Below are positions 31,931-44,251 of a stretch of DNA of 64,000 bases, piece after piece. The notes under the pieces were generated by a model. That model searched no databases. It was given only the letters and a program-made list of their open reading frames with translations, and was not told the DNA's origin. Origin of the DNA: Liopterus haemorrhoidalis (Eukaryota; Arthropoda; Insecta; Coleoptera; Dytiscidae); the NCBI GenBank assembly GCA_963971575.1, contig OZ020611.1:27387279-27451278 (forward strand), read 5' to 3'. The number at the start of each line of letters is the position of its first letter. Position 1 is the first letter of the stretch. The position numbers were made by a program, and so were the translations under genes.

Positions 31931-32744
31931 CAGGAATTACTAAAAAAATTACATGTTTTTGTATGCATGTATATGTCTTAAGAAAACTCGTGTGTGGCTT
32001 AACATCCTGTATTAAAACTGGACTACATCATTTCTAATTTATAATCTACACTGTTTTATCTTGATCCTATATTTAAATAAAACAAAAAAGAAACAAAAAG
32101 CAATCTTTGATTCCAAAGAAACCCTGACTCGAATAAAAATAAAAATACTTTTGATTGACATCCCTACTAATTTTATCTTTAAACTGTTTTTATAAGTACA
32201 TGTTTCAACTAAGATTAAATTACTTTAAGATTTAAAATGTCAGATAAACTGTTTACCTGTTCATTTTAAGAGACGTCCGTTTTCATTATTTCCTTTATCG
32301 ATAGTATCAGATAGAGTGAGACCGTGAAAGGTCATAGGTTATTATTAAAACTACACTAAATTACTTTGTTAATCTTTAAACGGGGTTAAACTAAAGCATT
32401 ATTTATTATGTAATTTCAATTTAATTTACAGTTTAAATGTACTAAAACAATCAACCCTGATTTCATTATGTCATGGTTTTATTTTTTAGTTAATTAAAAC
32501 TGATTACGTGAATATAATTGCTTATTTGTGCGCTGTGGAACGTATAGGGGATGGTAAAAATTATTTTACATTGTTTCTTATGGTTATTATGAGGGTTCGG
32601 ACATTCTTAAATGATTTGCGATTGCATAGGCGTAGTAAAGACCTGTGTGAATTTACGTTATTCATTTTTATTTCACTGAAAGTGTATTTATTATTTGAAA
32701 ATTTGTACCGGGTGTCCCATTTAACCGGGAATGTATGAGGATCT
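31931..32744. other. Unassigned sequence
   Basis: A+T-rich with no coding evidence. ACCGGGTGTCCCATTTAACC at about 32707 resembles a mariner-type terminus, but no partner is seen. Confidence 0.35.
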
Positions 32745-33425
32745 TAAAAACTACAAGAGATAAATTTAACTTAAATTAAATCAAATAGCATTGTTATTAA
32801 TTCGGGCGTACCTCAAGGGTCTATTTTGGGGCCAATCTTATTTCTATTTTATATAAATGACTTGCCTTTGCATATTAATTCTAAAACTGTGATTTTCGAT
32901 AATGCCAAAACTTTCATTAACCGAGGGAGGAGTATCTCAGAAGCAGGTAGATGCTTGGAGAATAATATTAGAGACGCCCAAGATTGGTTCCGTGGTAATA
33001 AACTAAGTTTGAATGCCAGTAAAACAATTAACATACTCTTCTCATTCAATCCGAGAATAAATATAACAACAACTGATTATACAAGCACGGAAGCAAGATT
33101 TTTGGGTTTCTAACTAGATACCAAAATTGATTGGAAGGCTCATATTGAATTGGTAACTGGGAAGATAAATAAATTCAATTTTGTTCTTTTACAATTGATC
33201 AAGGTTACAAGCTACTTGACCTGTAAAATAATCTACTTCTCATATGTACAGTCCATCTTAGCATATGGCATTATTCTGTGGGGCAACTCTGTAGATTCAT
33301 TAAGATTATTTCGATTGCAGAAACGATTTATTCGAATCTTAAGCAAAGTTAAGTGGAATACCTCGTGCAGGGAGCTTTTCATACATCATGAGATATTGAC
33401 ACTCCCATCGCTCTATATTGTACTA
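32745..33425 (+). pseudogene. LINE reverse transcriptase fragment (jockey-like), catalytic motif destroyed
   Basis: Reads SGVPQGSILGPILFLFYIND, then VIFDNAKTFI where FADDT is expected, NNIRDAQDWFRGNKLSLNAS and, after a stop, YVQSILAYGIILWGNSVDSL and LQKRFIR...CRELFIHHEILTLPSLY. It belongs to the same group as the LINE at 2900-4712. Loss of both Asp residues shows it is long dead. It ends where a mariner fragment begins. Confidence 0.8.
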
Positions 33426-33435
33426 AGTGAACAAA

Positions 33436-33745
33436 GTGATTCTTGAGCTCCGGCGGTTCAAAATTTCTGACGTTGATTTGCTTAAAATTTCTCGGTCAGC
33501 TCTTCATGACATTGTTACATTAAAACTCGGCTACCACAAATTTCAAACATCTTATAGACGTTCACAAAAAACAGCGAATGATTTATGTCCTAACGTTCTA
33601 GCGGCGCAGAATGAGGAGCTGAAAACCAGTCTGCAAGATTGACTGAGAACCCAGGCATCAACATGGTATGAGGAGGGTATACAAAAACTGGTTTCCCGTT
33701 ATGGAAAAAGTCTTGATGTTGGTGGTGACTACGTTGAGAATTAAT
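33436..33745 (+). pseudogene. mariner transposase fusion of N- and C-terminal pieces
   Basis: The frame joins a helix-turn-helix end (ISRSALHDIVTLKLGYHKF) to the C-terminal tail (NEELKTSLQD, then WLRTQ-like *LRTQASTWYEEG, IQKLVSRYGKSLDVGGDYVE). The whole catalytic core is deleted. Confidence 0.7.
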
Positions 33746-33827
33746 TTAGATGTATGAGTAACTCTTGTGTATAAAAAACTTTTCTTATTACCCATATTTG
33801 TTTTTGTTAACTCAACGGAACTTAGTA

Positions 33828-34514
33828 CAAAAATCAGCTGTGGCCACCACAGGTTAAAGAATCCATCGTAAAGTACTTATATAAAACCGCCATCGTAAAG
33901 TACTTATATAAAACCGCCATCGTAAAGTACTTATATAAAATACATTCTAGCAGCAGAGTAGAAATAACTTGGCCTAATATTTTCTAACAGAGATATTATT
34001 TATCATGACCATGGAAACGTTACATATAAGTATGAACAAATTGAGACTTAGAAAAAAATTCGGAAAATTTTACAGAAATTATTCGAAATTTTTCGTTTTA
34101 TCAAAAAACATCTCAAGTAAAAGTTATTAGTTATTGCTTTTATAGCAACTTTTGTTCAATAATTTTTTTCGAAATATTTTTCTGTTATGAAATATTCACA
34201 AAAATCTTAAAATCGACACGAGTAAACTCCCATTTTTAGTCAACCGATTTTTACCAAAAGTTGATCAACTCGTGCCATTGATGGAAGAAGCTTAAATATG
34301 AAGTTTCATAAAAATCCTTTCAGCCGAATTTGCTCTGCACGTGTACACAGACAGACGGCCAGACGGACAGACAGACGGACGGACAGACCGACAGACATCA
34401 TGCTAAAAATAGTCAAAACGTTATGTAGGGACCTCAATTCGTGGAGATCCATCGAAATGTCAAAATCGGTATGATCACAATACCTCCATTATATATGTTG
34501 ACGGTCGGTAAAAA
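33828..34514 (+). repeat. Family A, copy 2
   Basis: AAAAATCAGCTGTGGCCACC to ACGGTCGGTAAAAA. Near its left end a 29-bp unit (TCGTAAAGTACTTATATAAA + ACCGCCA) is present three times in tandem (33867-33950), unlike other copies. The microsatellite is short (34346-34396). Confidence 0.9.
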
Positions 34515-35050
34515 TAGCCCTCGTATTTCAATAACTTTTTTCGTTTCATCCAGATAATCCCTAACATTGTGATGAAAATTCGGAACGTCTCGTCTTGTTG
34601 AAAATAAAATATAGTGTTGAAAGATTGATTCCTGAAGCAAATCAAGGTACATAGCGTGTACCTACAAACAGGGGTGATATTCAGCAGGTACGCATAGGTA
34701 CGGCCGTACCCGTTACATATTTCAAAGTTTTTCGTACCCGTTGTTAAAGACACGTAAAATTGTCCTCATTCATGGAAAAATGTATTTTCTGATATCCAGC
34801 CTATATTTTTTTTAAGCGTTTAACATGCTAGAAATACACAATACAGTTCCACATTGTCGTTCGACTTCGGATGTATCTGTGTATGCCGTATATCGATGTA
34901 TTCAGAGCTACAATCCAAGCACACACCGGTACGTGAGTACCGGTTGTTATAATATTCAAATACTTCCGTAACGGATAGTAAGCGGTAAAAATAATTTAGT
35001 TCATTTACTTTGAGCAAAAGGCCACATCAACAATTAGTAAAAATCTTTTC

Positions 35051-35102
35051 TTTTTAGGGTTTTGTAAGTATGACCAAAAAACCCTTATACCGTCATTTTG
35101 TC

Positions 35103-35148
<46 letters not shown>

Positions 35149-35995
35149 TCGGTAAAAATTGTAGCCAAACGGCTAAACCTAGAGAGTTGTAATTTGGCAT
35201 GCTTATACAACTCTTTGACCCGCACATAGGAAAAATATTAAACATCTAAAAAACATATCCCTCTAAAAATATAAACAAATATGTGCTAATCGAAAAAAAA
35301 AATATTTTTTTATAATTCTGAGTAGGGTATCAAATGAAAACCCTTGGTACGTGGATTAACGATCAAATTTTTATTTTTGCAAAATAAATTATTTTGAAGC
35401 GATTTTTGCCAAAATTGTGCAAAAAATTTTTTGTTCCACACCCTGTAGCCCAAAGGGTTTAAACTAAAAATCTGAAAAAATTCTAAGTAATGTACATTGG
35501 TGTGAACCGGAATAGTAGATACAACAGGAATTTTTGATCAGATTATGTTTTCGGAAAATAACGCATTTTTTGTGGTTTTTGGTTCACAAAGTACAAAAGT
35601 TATACCAATGTAAGACACCTATATGCAAGGCGTACGATAGTGTAGTGGTTAGAGCACTGGCATCGTAAGCTAAAATGCGCTGGAACGAAGGTTTCGAGTT
35701 CGAGTACGGAGTGAATTTAATTTTTTCTGTTTTTTTTTTTTCATTTTTAATATGTTGAAATTATTTTGTCAAAATTCTAGTTATATTTTGACAAATGTTG
35801 TATTTAATTTTTAAGAGCGTAAATTTAATAACCAGTCTTATTATATGATTAACAGACGATAAATTATTTTAAAAATACCGTTCATTTTGCCGTGATTACT
35901 ACAAAGTAAAATTTGTCCTACACACTCAGCATACCGCCTTCACTTATTATATACCTGCGAAACCCTGAAATGTGTAAATATTCACACTTCACATC
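35051..35995 (+). repeat. Family B element, full-length copy with tRNA-like module
   Basis: Begins TTTTTAGGGTTTTGTAAGTA and AAAAAACCCTTATACCGTCA, then (GTCT)n at 35100-35149, landmarks as in the 10195 copy, the tRNA-like module at 35632-35713, and the right end TACCTGCGAAACCCTGAAAT...TTCACACTTCACATCA. About 945 bp. The left AGGGTTTT and AAAACCC can form a terminal hairpin. Confidence 0.85.
35632..35713 (+). other. tRNA-like module of a family B copy
   Basis: GATAGTGTAGTGGTTAGAGC (A-box like) followed by GGTTTCGAGTTCGAGTAC (B-box like), 40 bases apart as in tRNA genes. No clean acceptor stem. Confidence 0.7.
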
Positions 35996-36497
35996 ATTTT
36001 TTTTTTTTTTTTATCTGTATACAAAGATTTTCGTTCAGTCCTAATAGTTTTTCAGTGTCCGTATTATTATTCTCGTTACTAACACTATTATTTGAACAGT
36101 TATCAATTTATACACACAGTTGTTATTTTCTGATGATAGTATTTTCCCAAAATTTATAGATATGCTTCTTATTGCCAAAAATATAATAAGAGCCATAAGG
36201 CTAGATACATATGCATCATCTATGGTCTCATCAATGAAAAAATAAAAGTTGTTGGTTGTAGACAACAACTAAATAAGCACGTATTTAAATTTTGTTTATT
36301 AAAACGATTATCAAAAAACTGTGGAATCTGATGATCTGGTGATTATAGAAAAAATATTCCTAGACATCCAGCATTCTGTTCTTAACGCTTATTAGATACC
36401 TACAAAACCCTGAAATGTGTGAAAATTCACACTTCTCATACAATTTTTTTTAACGTACCTGTTGTTAAATGTTTTGAATATCAGCACTGCCTACAAA

Positions 36498-37261
36498 AAG
36501 TAGTGTTACCATAGAAGATCAATAAAATTTTCACTACATTTAACATAAAAATATGTGCAGAAATAATAGACCTAAAAAACAAACAAAAAATATGCAACAT
36601 TAAATAGCAAGCCATAACGCAGTATTACATGCTTCCTTACATTATTATATCTAATGCTAAACAATTCATACCCCATCATAACCTGTTGGGAATTCAACTC
36701 CAGAACGTATTATCGTAAATTGCTGAAATAACTCAAGCTGGCAGTCAAGTATTTTTATTTTTCTTGTTTGTTATTTCTCATGATCTTTCTGCATTCCATT
36801 TTTATTCGTACATTTCGGTAAGATGTAGAATGTTCTCGTATCATTCATATTTTTGTAGTGGTATAAAAAATAATGGGCATCTTCGTTGGTTATTATGGTA
36901 TGATTATGTTGTTAACGTAACGTTATAAAAGTGGGCATAAAAAAATGAGTATATATGATGTATTAGTTATACGAGGTAACGTTAAATTACTCTTGGTTTA
37001 CTATATTTTATAGAAAATTGTTACAGTACCATTATTTTCACCAAAAAGAAAATGTTTGTCTTTTTAAAATAAAGATAAAATCTAATAAATCTTTAATATA
37101 AAAATTCCGAGATCATGAATACTGAGAATTCCATAATTTTTTGCGGTATTTCTATACCGATATTTGATAAAATATACCGGTATTTCGATATATATTTTAT
37201 TTATACCTATAATAAATATGGTTTATGAATAAAATTCTTATTTAATAATCGTCATAAATTT
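36498..37261. other. Unassigned sequence
   Basis: A+T-rich. CGGTATTTCTATACCGATAT and ATACCGGTATTTCGATATAT near 37142-37200 form local palindromes; nothing coding. Confidence 0.35.
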
Positions 37262-38171
37262 ATTATACAAAGTTATAGAGACATTTCGATTGGGTAAACT
37301 TCGAACAACAGGTTCGTTTGAAAGAAGAAAAAGATAAATCCCAAATGAAGATGATGTGGAAATTAATGTTCTTGCGCTTTTTGAGGCCAAACCCAGAATT
37401 TCCGTTCGCGACGCATGAGTTGAGACAGGAATAAACATTTTTAAAATTCACAGAATCTTAAGAAAACACAAGTACAGGCCATATAACATACAAACAGGAC
37501 AAGGACTATTGCCAGGCTATTATCAACGTAGACTTGATTTTAGTGAATGGTTTTTGGAAAAAAGACGTAGAGATCCAATCTTCTACGCAAAAATTTTTTG
37601 GACTGACGAAGCTAGTTTTTCTAGAAATGGACTTTTTAATAATAAAAACTGCCACTATTGGAGCATGGAAAATCCTCATGAAATTCGGGAAACAAGACAC
37701 CAGATTAGTTTTAAAATAAATGTTTGGTGCGGGATTTTAAAAAATTTTTCGACCTTACTTTTATGAAGAAAATTTGTCGGCTACATTGTATGCTGAATTT
37801 TTAAATAATGTTTTATACGATTTTTTCGAAGAGATTCCACTTGGAAATAAGCTTGGTATGTGGCTTCAACAAGATGGAGCGCCTGCGCATAACGCGAGAA
37901 GATGCGTTGATATTTTAAATAATACATTTGAGCGACGTGTTATTGGAACAAATTGTTTAATTCGGTGGACTGCTCGTTCTCCCGATATGACCCCACTTGA
38001 TTTTTTTTTATGGGGTTACGTGAAAGATTTTGTTTATTAACTGAAGAATAAAATTGAAGCGGCAATTGAATCTTTAACTGCAGACCAAATAGAAAGGGCT
38101 ACTTATTCTGTTTTAAAACGTTGTGAAAAATGTATTGAAGAGGCTGGAAGTCATTTTGAATATTTGTTGTA
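37262..38171 (+). pseudogene. DD41D mariner-type transposase, frameshifted
   Basis: From about 37300 the frame gives TGSFERRKR, DVEINVLALFEAKPRISVRD, RILRKHKYRPYNIQ, FYAKIFWTDEASFSRNGLFN (first catalytic Asp) and HYWSMENP. A frameshift near 37745 follows, then MWLQQDGAPAHNARRCVDIL (second Asp), WTARSPDMTPLDFFLWGYVK (third Asp, 41 residues on), a stop after DFVY, and CIEEAGSHFEYLL. The order is complete, but it carries at least one frameshift and three stops. Terminal repeats not identified. Confidence 0.85.
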
Positions 38172-39396
38172 AAATCACAATAAAAATTATCTTTTAATAA
38201 TAATAGTTACAATTGTTTTAGTTAATTTTTAGTCATGGCTCACTATTCTTTTTTCGACTAGGTGTATAAAAAAGTGTCCGCCATTTTACTTTTTAATAAT
38301 GTAACATATGGATTATTTTACATGATTGTAAAGCAAATTTGATGTTCTTTTCAAATTTGTAAAAAAATGTATTATGTTCTATTTGACATTTCAAAGTTGA
38401 TATTAATTACTAATAAACCGAAAGTGGTATCATGAATGTACATCCGTCATTAAGTAGCTTACATGTTGCTGTATAAATCATGTTATATGAAATAAATTAC
38501 TAACTTAATAAATAAGCGAGATATTTGCTAGGTCCACTAAAATATAACATGCAACATATTAAGGTCGGGAAAGTAAAAATAAATTGTATGTGTGTTAATA
38601 TTTTAAAATCTAATGCCCAGCTGCATCAGATTTTCTTAAATCGCAAAAATACCCATCAACACAGTGCATTGCTACGTAATTTTGCGATTTATGGAATACT
38701 TAAAATTTAAGGAAAGCTGGTGCAACTGGACATACATATGTTATTGTAACATATTCTTAGTTCACGTAACATTAGTTTGCTGATTATGCTTCTTAGCAAC
38801 AATATTGCGCGCAATTAACTAAACATAGAATCTGTTCAGTAACACAAATCGTAATTAATTTTGTGTGTATTAACTGTAGACGTTGTATGTTTGGGGAGAT
38901 GTTAATCCGCGTATCTGACTACATGGCCTTATAACAACAGTACGGAACTAAGCTGCATGTCACAGAACCGCGGAGTATGTAACAAACTGACTCGAGAGGT
39001 GTTTCTCTTGCCCGGAGCGGAATTGCAATCAAACCACAAGGGTGACGTACAGCTATCCAATTTTCAATTTTGTTAAATTTATGACAGAAGCTAGATTATA
39101 CAATCGTTTGTTTTATTGAAACAATTATCTGTTGTGTTCGGTAAAAGCCTTTCCAGCTACTTATTATTTCTCTTATAAAATATCTTACTGATAACAAAAT
39201 TTTAGTAACTAATTCCTATACCATTTCTTTTTTCTTCAAATTTTTAGACCAATCCCTTGGAGGACACAAAGTTGACGAAAATCACTTGAATATTTATATA
39301 TTTTTTTCATTAAATTTTATTCGTTAATACTCATCAAGAGCTTTCATTTGATATCTCACTCAACATTTTAAATGCATATATATTTGTTTTCGACGA

Positions 39397-39401
<5 letters not shown>
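38172..39401. other. Unassigned sequence
   Basis: TAGTCATGGCTCACTATTC at about 38232 may be the terminal region of the preceding mariner. The stretch 38880-39060 is noticeably richer in G+C (AGAACCGCGGAGTATGTAAC, TTGCCCGGAGCGGAATTGC) and could be unique host DNA, but it has no open frame or signal I can name. Confidence 0.4.
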
Positions 39402-39476
<75 letters not shown>

Positions 39477-39622
39477 GGATTGTTGTTCTTGACGAAAAAT
39501 GTAGGAGGAAATAAAAATTCTTGAATACTCGTCAAAAGTTTTTTTATAAAATATTAAGAGACGTTTCGACTGGTAAATCCAGTCATCCTCAGTCTATAAA
39601 TAAAAATTACAATTGTAAAATA

Positions 39623-39682
<60 letters not shown>
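39402..39682. repeat. Two (AT)n microsatellites flanking 150 bp
   Basis: (AT)n at 39402-39473 and 39627-39682. Between them, AGACGTTTCGACTGGTAAAT and CCAGTCATCCTCAG form a phrase often seen near the ends of insect retroelements; its element cannot be identified here. Confidence 0.85.
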
Positions 39683-39685
<3 letters not shown>

Positions 39686-40543
39686 AGCGATGTGTTTGTT
39701 TCAATATCAACGATTTCTTTATGGAGGTCAAATATCAGTATATGCATGCCAAATTTCAACTTTTTGTTCAGGCTGAGGCAAATGACAGTATAGGGGTTTA
39801 TGCTTTAAAATGCTAGTTTAAATATTTTTTTTAAATTTTGTGTGGAATCAAATGGAACCTCTTAATGCTTGGATAAACAAGAAAAACATGTATTTTTGAA
39901 AAAACATTTTTTTTTATGGAATTTTCACCAAAAATATGACGAAAAACTTTTGTCCCCCATCTTATTTTCCAAAAGGGTTGATTTAAAAATCTGAACAAAA
40001 GCTCAACATAGATAGGAACCGCAATAGTTCAACAGGCAGGTGTTTTTCGAAAAAAAAAAAAATTTTTCTTTCGTTGAAAAAAATAATTATTTTTAAAAAT
40101 TTATTGTGTAATATGAAAAGATAGCTCATATTAAGACATAGCTCATATTAAGACGCAGATTAAGGAACAAAAATTAGTTTTTTAGAATTTTTACATCTTA
40201 ACGCGATTTTTTGTCCTGCAGGTACTGTAGGTACTAAAAAAAGGTAGTTAAAATGTACTTAAAAAATACTGTCCCACCTCCGTTAACACAAAGGGGTTAA
40301 ACTAAATATCTAAATCGGAAATGTACGAGAGGAATTTTTGTTTAGATTTAGTTTTTGGAAAATATTGCAGTTTTCGTGTTTATGAAAAAATTAATTATTT
40401 TTTAATTCATAGATAAACTATGGATAATAATATTATGGAGTTGTTGTATTTATGGCTAAGGTAAAGTGGGGATTTTTTTGAAATTCAAAATATAACAATT
40501 TTTTTTAAAAGCTGAGAACCTAGTTCATGTGTGTATAGTAGTG

Positions 40544-41607
40544 CAGCGTTTCTCAACCGGGGGGCCGTAAAATCTTCGTCGGGGGGCCGCCAAGTCAGAC
40601 AAGATCCAAACATGAAAATATAATAGAATTGCGCTCAATCTTGCAAGATATAAATTTTATTCATATTTATAAATACGAGTATCTTATATTTATATTCATA
40701 AAAATATACCTTTCATAACATGAATAAAATAATTCTTATTTATTATTATATCTAATATACTTATTTTGCCAACTAATTTAAACTGCAGGATATTTCAAAC
40801 GTTTAAGTGGAACTAAATGGAATTTAAATTTTCTAAAGTTGTCACTAGCTAACTTTATAATGAGTAAATAGGGTTTTTTCTAAGCAAAATGCTCAAAAGC
40901 TTCATTCAATCGATAAAAATTACTAGATTTAAAAATCTAGTTCCGCTTAAACCAAAGAAACAGACTATAAGTAAACTATATCAAGGTCAAAAAAAAGTGT
41001 ATGTGTCGGCTGATGTGTTTCTATGACAATGGTTCGCGTTGGAGGTACTTCAAGTACTTTCAAGTTGTACTTTGAAGTAAGTACGACTTGAAAATACATA
41101 TTTTTTAAATATATTTTTTAATTACTCTCCGAGCTACAGATATCTCAAGAGTAAGGATGCGAATGTGTTTAAATCAAAATGGGAAGCACTTTAAACACTT
41201 GTAAATAAAAATACTTTACTTTTAAGTCATTATAGGGAATATAATCGTCATATAAAGTTATCAAAGTTTTTTATCAACCGTAAAAGATGTTAAAAAAATG
41301 TAGGAAAAGTTCTTTTTTTTTTTAAAAGCTCTATCCAAAGATACCCAATATGACATACGTTCCCATTTAAAAATTCGAAATTGTCCTTGATATCCTGTAT
41401 TTCCGGTTTATTCCGGAAAATTTCAATACTACCATTAAATTTTTTGGATAAATTTTAGTTCAAAATTTTTTCCAACTTGCTTTCACTTCGTCTTTTCGAA
41501 AAAAATCGTGTTCCCTCTATCTTGATATGGAGGGGGGGGTTAGATAGGGGGCCGCGGACAATACTTACATAATTTCGCCCCACACCAGAAAAGGTTGAGA
41601 AACACTG
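40544..41607. mobile_element. hAT-type non-autonomous element, copy 1 (GGGGGGCCG caps)
   Basis: Ends CAGCGTTTCTCAACCGGGGG and, in reverse, CAGTGTTTCTCAACCTTTTC, the classical hAT terminus. The flanking 8-mers TAGTAGTG and GTGCAGTG match only partly. G-rich caps (GGGGGGCCG) lie at both ends. The interior contains the right half of family D (41095-41545). Non-coding. Confidence 0.85.
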
Positions 41608-41951
41608 GTGCAGTGTATAGTGCTCAGTAGGCTCTGCAAACTATAATACGTGGTGATTCAACCTATTGTTTCAATTACTTTAGTTTTTGTTTTTAACTTA
41701 TCAAAGAGTAATAAATCAATAATAGTAGTGAAATACTATCAAATAACACATTGTTAATAGTGAGAAATAAGTTTCTGAAATTGAAAAAATAAAGCCATTT
41801 AACACTATATTTCTTACTAATTTAATGAAGACTTAAGCAAATGCAGAAAAAACGCTGGTATTTTTTAATCTAAATTTTGTGACGAATATTTTCTAATTTT
41901 CGCAAATTATTTATATTTTATTTAAAAAACCTAAATAAATTGAAGCTCTTA

Positions 41952-42920
41952 TGCCCGGTTGCAAGAATCAGGATCAAATGGCTTGATATCTGATCAACGT
42001 TGATTTGCATCAAATCGTGTATCAAACTATTGCAAGAATACAAATTACCTCTTGATCGCGGAACAAATCGCGCATTAAATTGATACCCGAAAATTCACCG
42101 ATCAAGTCGAGATCAAGCCAAATTCCTACCGCCATTTTATATTAGATATTTTGACGTATGACATAGATCTCGTTTTGAAACATTTTTTTTATCGTTTACC
42201 CTTTTTTTAATCATTTTTATACTGTAATATAAGCACAACATATTTATTAAAGATATGGACAGGGTAATTTTTGTTTTAGTTAATAAAAAGTTACAAGTTA
42301 AAAAAATTAACGTAAAAAAATAACACAGTTTTAGAATGTATTAATTATTAATACGTATAAATAATGTATAAGAAAATGTATATAAAGTAAAATAATGTAT
42401 AAGAAAATGTATAAAAAGTAATATAATGTATAAGAAAATGTATAAAAAATTTGAAGAGAAGAAAATTTATTTAAGTATAAAATAATGGAAAAAATTAATT
42501 TAATTTTAACTCAGCAACTAACAGGCAATGCTAATCTAATACAAAATATGAATATATATGTCTGTATTAACTAAATTGTAATATTAATAACTAAAAGGAA
42601 AGAAACACACTAAATTATTGTAGTGTAACAAAACTATTAACAGTAAATAAACGAACTAATAAACTAATATTTAAACTAATAACAAATATTTAAACTAATA
42701 TTCAAACTAATAACAAACTAAATATGTGTAACAATTTGACAAATGGAATAAAATTTTAGGTTAGAATAGTTCATTCACAAGTACTTGCCCCAGTAAAAAT
42801 TATGAAATTAACAATCAACTGATCTTGCATTCAAACAATGGTGTTAAAATTTAATCTGGTATCAACGGTGATTTGAGAACTGTTGATCTGAGAATTGATC
42901 TCCATTCTTGCAACCGGGCA
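41952..42920. mobile_element. TTA-flanked element with TGCCCGGTTGCAAGAAT ends
   Basis: Terminal inverted repeats TGCCCGGTTGCAAGAATC and its inverse; TTA at 41949-41951 and 42921-42923. The paralogous family B2 copy has the unoccupied sequence CTCTTAGTACTC at 19821-19832, which confirms the duplication. The interior has three tandem units of AATAATGTATAAGAAAATGT (42355-42465). The TTA duplication would suit the PIF/Harbinger group. No transposase. Confidence 0.85.
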
Positions 42921-44019
42921 TTAGTACTCAAATAACGAATAAAAATTGTTATTAAAAAACTGTTGATTTTGATGTGATTATAGAACAAATATTCCTAGAC
43001 ATCAAATTAAATTGGCTGCCTACACTTATTAAATACCTACAAAATACTAAAATATGTGAAAATTCACACTTTACATATGTTTTTTTAAATGTAACTTTCA
43101 GATGTATAGATCAGCGTTTCTCAACCGGGGGGCCGCGACCCCCTGGGGGGCCGTGAAGGCTTCGTCGGGGGGCCGCGAAGTCATACAAGATCGAAACATG
43201 AAAATATAATAAAAATGCACATAATCATACAAGATATAAATTTTATTCATATTTATAAATTCGAATATGTTATATTGATATTCATAAAAATATACCTTTC
43301 ACAACATAAATAAAATAAATATTCTATTTATTTTTATACTTAATATACCTATTTTGACAACTAATTTAAACTACAGGCTATTTCAAATGTTTAAGTTGTC
43401 ACTAGCTAACTTTATAATGAGTAAATGGGCTTTTACTAAACAAAATGATCAAAAGCTTCAATTAATCGATAAAAATTACTAGATTTGAAAATCTAGTTCC
43501 GCTTTAACAAAAGAAACAGACTATAAGTAGACTATATCAAGGTCAAATAAATTGTATGTGTCGGTTAATGGGTTTCTCTGACAATAGTTCGCGTTGGAGG
43601 TACTTCAAGTATTTTTAGTTGTGCTTTGAAGTACGATTTGAAAGTGCAATATTTGTTATTATATATTTTTTTTAATTGCTCTCCGAACTACAGGTGACTC
43701 AAGAGTAAGGATACGAATGTGTTTAAATTAAAATGGAAGGCACTTTGAACACTTGTAAATAAAAATACTTTACTTTCAAGTCGTTATAGGGAATATAATT
43801 GTCATTTAAAAATATCACAGTTTTTTTGTCAACCGTAAAAGGTATTCAAAAAATGTTTAAGAAAAAGTTGTTGAAAAGCTCCATCCAAAGATATCCAATA
43901 TGACATGCGTTCCCATTTAAAAATTCGAAATTGTCCTTGATATCCTGTAATTCCGGTTTTTTCCGGAAAATTTCAATACTACCATTCAATTTTGTGCATA
44001 AATTTTAGTTCAAAATTTT

Positions 44020-44091
44020 CGACGTGTGAGCGACGTGTGAGCGACGTGTGAACGACGTGTGAGCGACGTGTGAACGACGTGTGAGCAACGT
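44020..44091. repeat. 12-bp tandem repeat GACGTGTGAGC(A/G)
   Basis: About six units of GACGTGTGAGCG or GACGTGTGAACG in a row within the hAT element. The minus-strand frames that cross it are by-products. Confidence 0.95.
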
Positions 44092-44131
44092 CGCCTTTTC
44101 GAAAAAACTCGTGTTCCCATTATCTTGATAC

Positions 44132-44136
<5 letters not shown>

Positions 44137-44177
<41 letters not shown>
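44137..44177. repeat. (AT)n microsatellite
   Basis: About 20 AT units grown at the family D end inside the hAT element. Confidence 0.95.
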
Positions 44178-44180
<3 letters not shown>

Positions 44181-44251
44181 GGGCCGCAGACAATATTTAT
44201 ATAATTTGGGGGGTCCCAGGCCATAAAAGGTTGAGAAGCACTGGTATAGAT

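Larger units (their letters stand above)
34669..36489. mobile_element. hAT-type element with 8-bp duplication, hosting a family B copy
   Basis: Ends CAGGGGTGATATTCAGCAGG and, in reverse, CAGTGCTGATATTCAAAACA; CCTACAAA is duplicated at 34661-34668 and 36490-36497. A full family B copy lies at 35051-35995 and a B2-like right end at about 36340-36450. A weak minus-strand open frame (36041-36268, with FYFFIDETIDDAYVSSLMAL) could be a relic of a hAT catalytic region, but this is uncertain. Also inside are internal GTACCGGT/GGTACGGCCGTACC palindromes. Confidence 0.85.
39700..43088 (+). repeat. Family B, subtype B2, split by a hAT element and a TTA-flanked MITE
   Basis: Pieces 39700-40543, 41608-41951 and 42921-43088 together give a B2 copy colinear with 18719-19995: ATTAAGACGCAGATTAAGGA, GGGGTTAAACTAAATATCTA, GTATTTATGGCTAAGGTAAA, ATTTAATGAAGACTTAAGCA, TTAGTACTCAAATAACGAAT, CTAGACATCAAATTAAATTG and the end ATATGTGAAAATTCACACTT. 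No protein. Confidence 0.75.
43112..44243. mobile_element. hAT-type non-autonomous element, copy 2
   Basis: Same family as 40544-41607, with a perfect 8-bp duplication GTATAGAT at 43104-43111 and 44244-44251. Ends CAGCGTTTCTCAACCGGGGG and, in reverse, CAGTGCTTCTCAACCTTTTA. It carries the same embedded family D half, plus a 12-bp tandem (44020-44091) and an (AT)n (44137-44177) absent from copy 1. Confidence 0.95.

Noticed and set aside
36041..36268. hAT catalytic fragment (FFIDETIDDAYVSS)
   Set aside because: The resemblance to the hAT 'ID.TTD' block is short and the following residues do not fit; it is mentioned only inside the element entry.
43112..44243. Retroviral or LTR element
   Set aside because: The terminal structure (CAGCGTTTCTCAACC inverted repeats and an 8-bp duplication) is that of hAT. 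No LTRs, primer-binding site or gag-pol frames are present.
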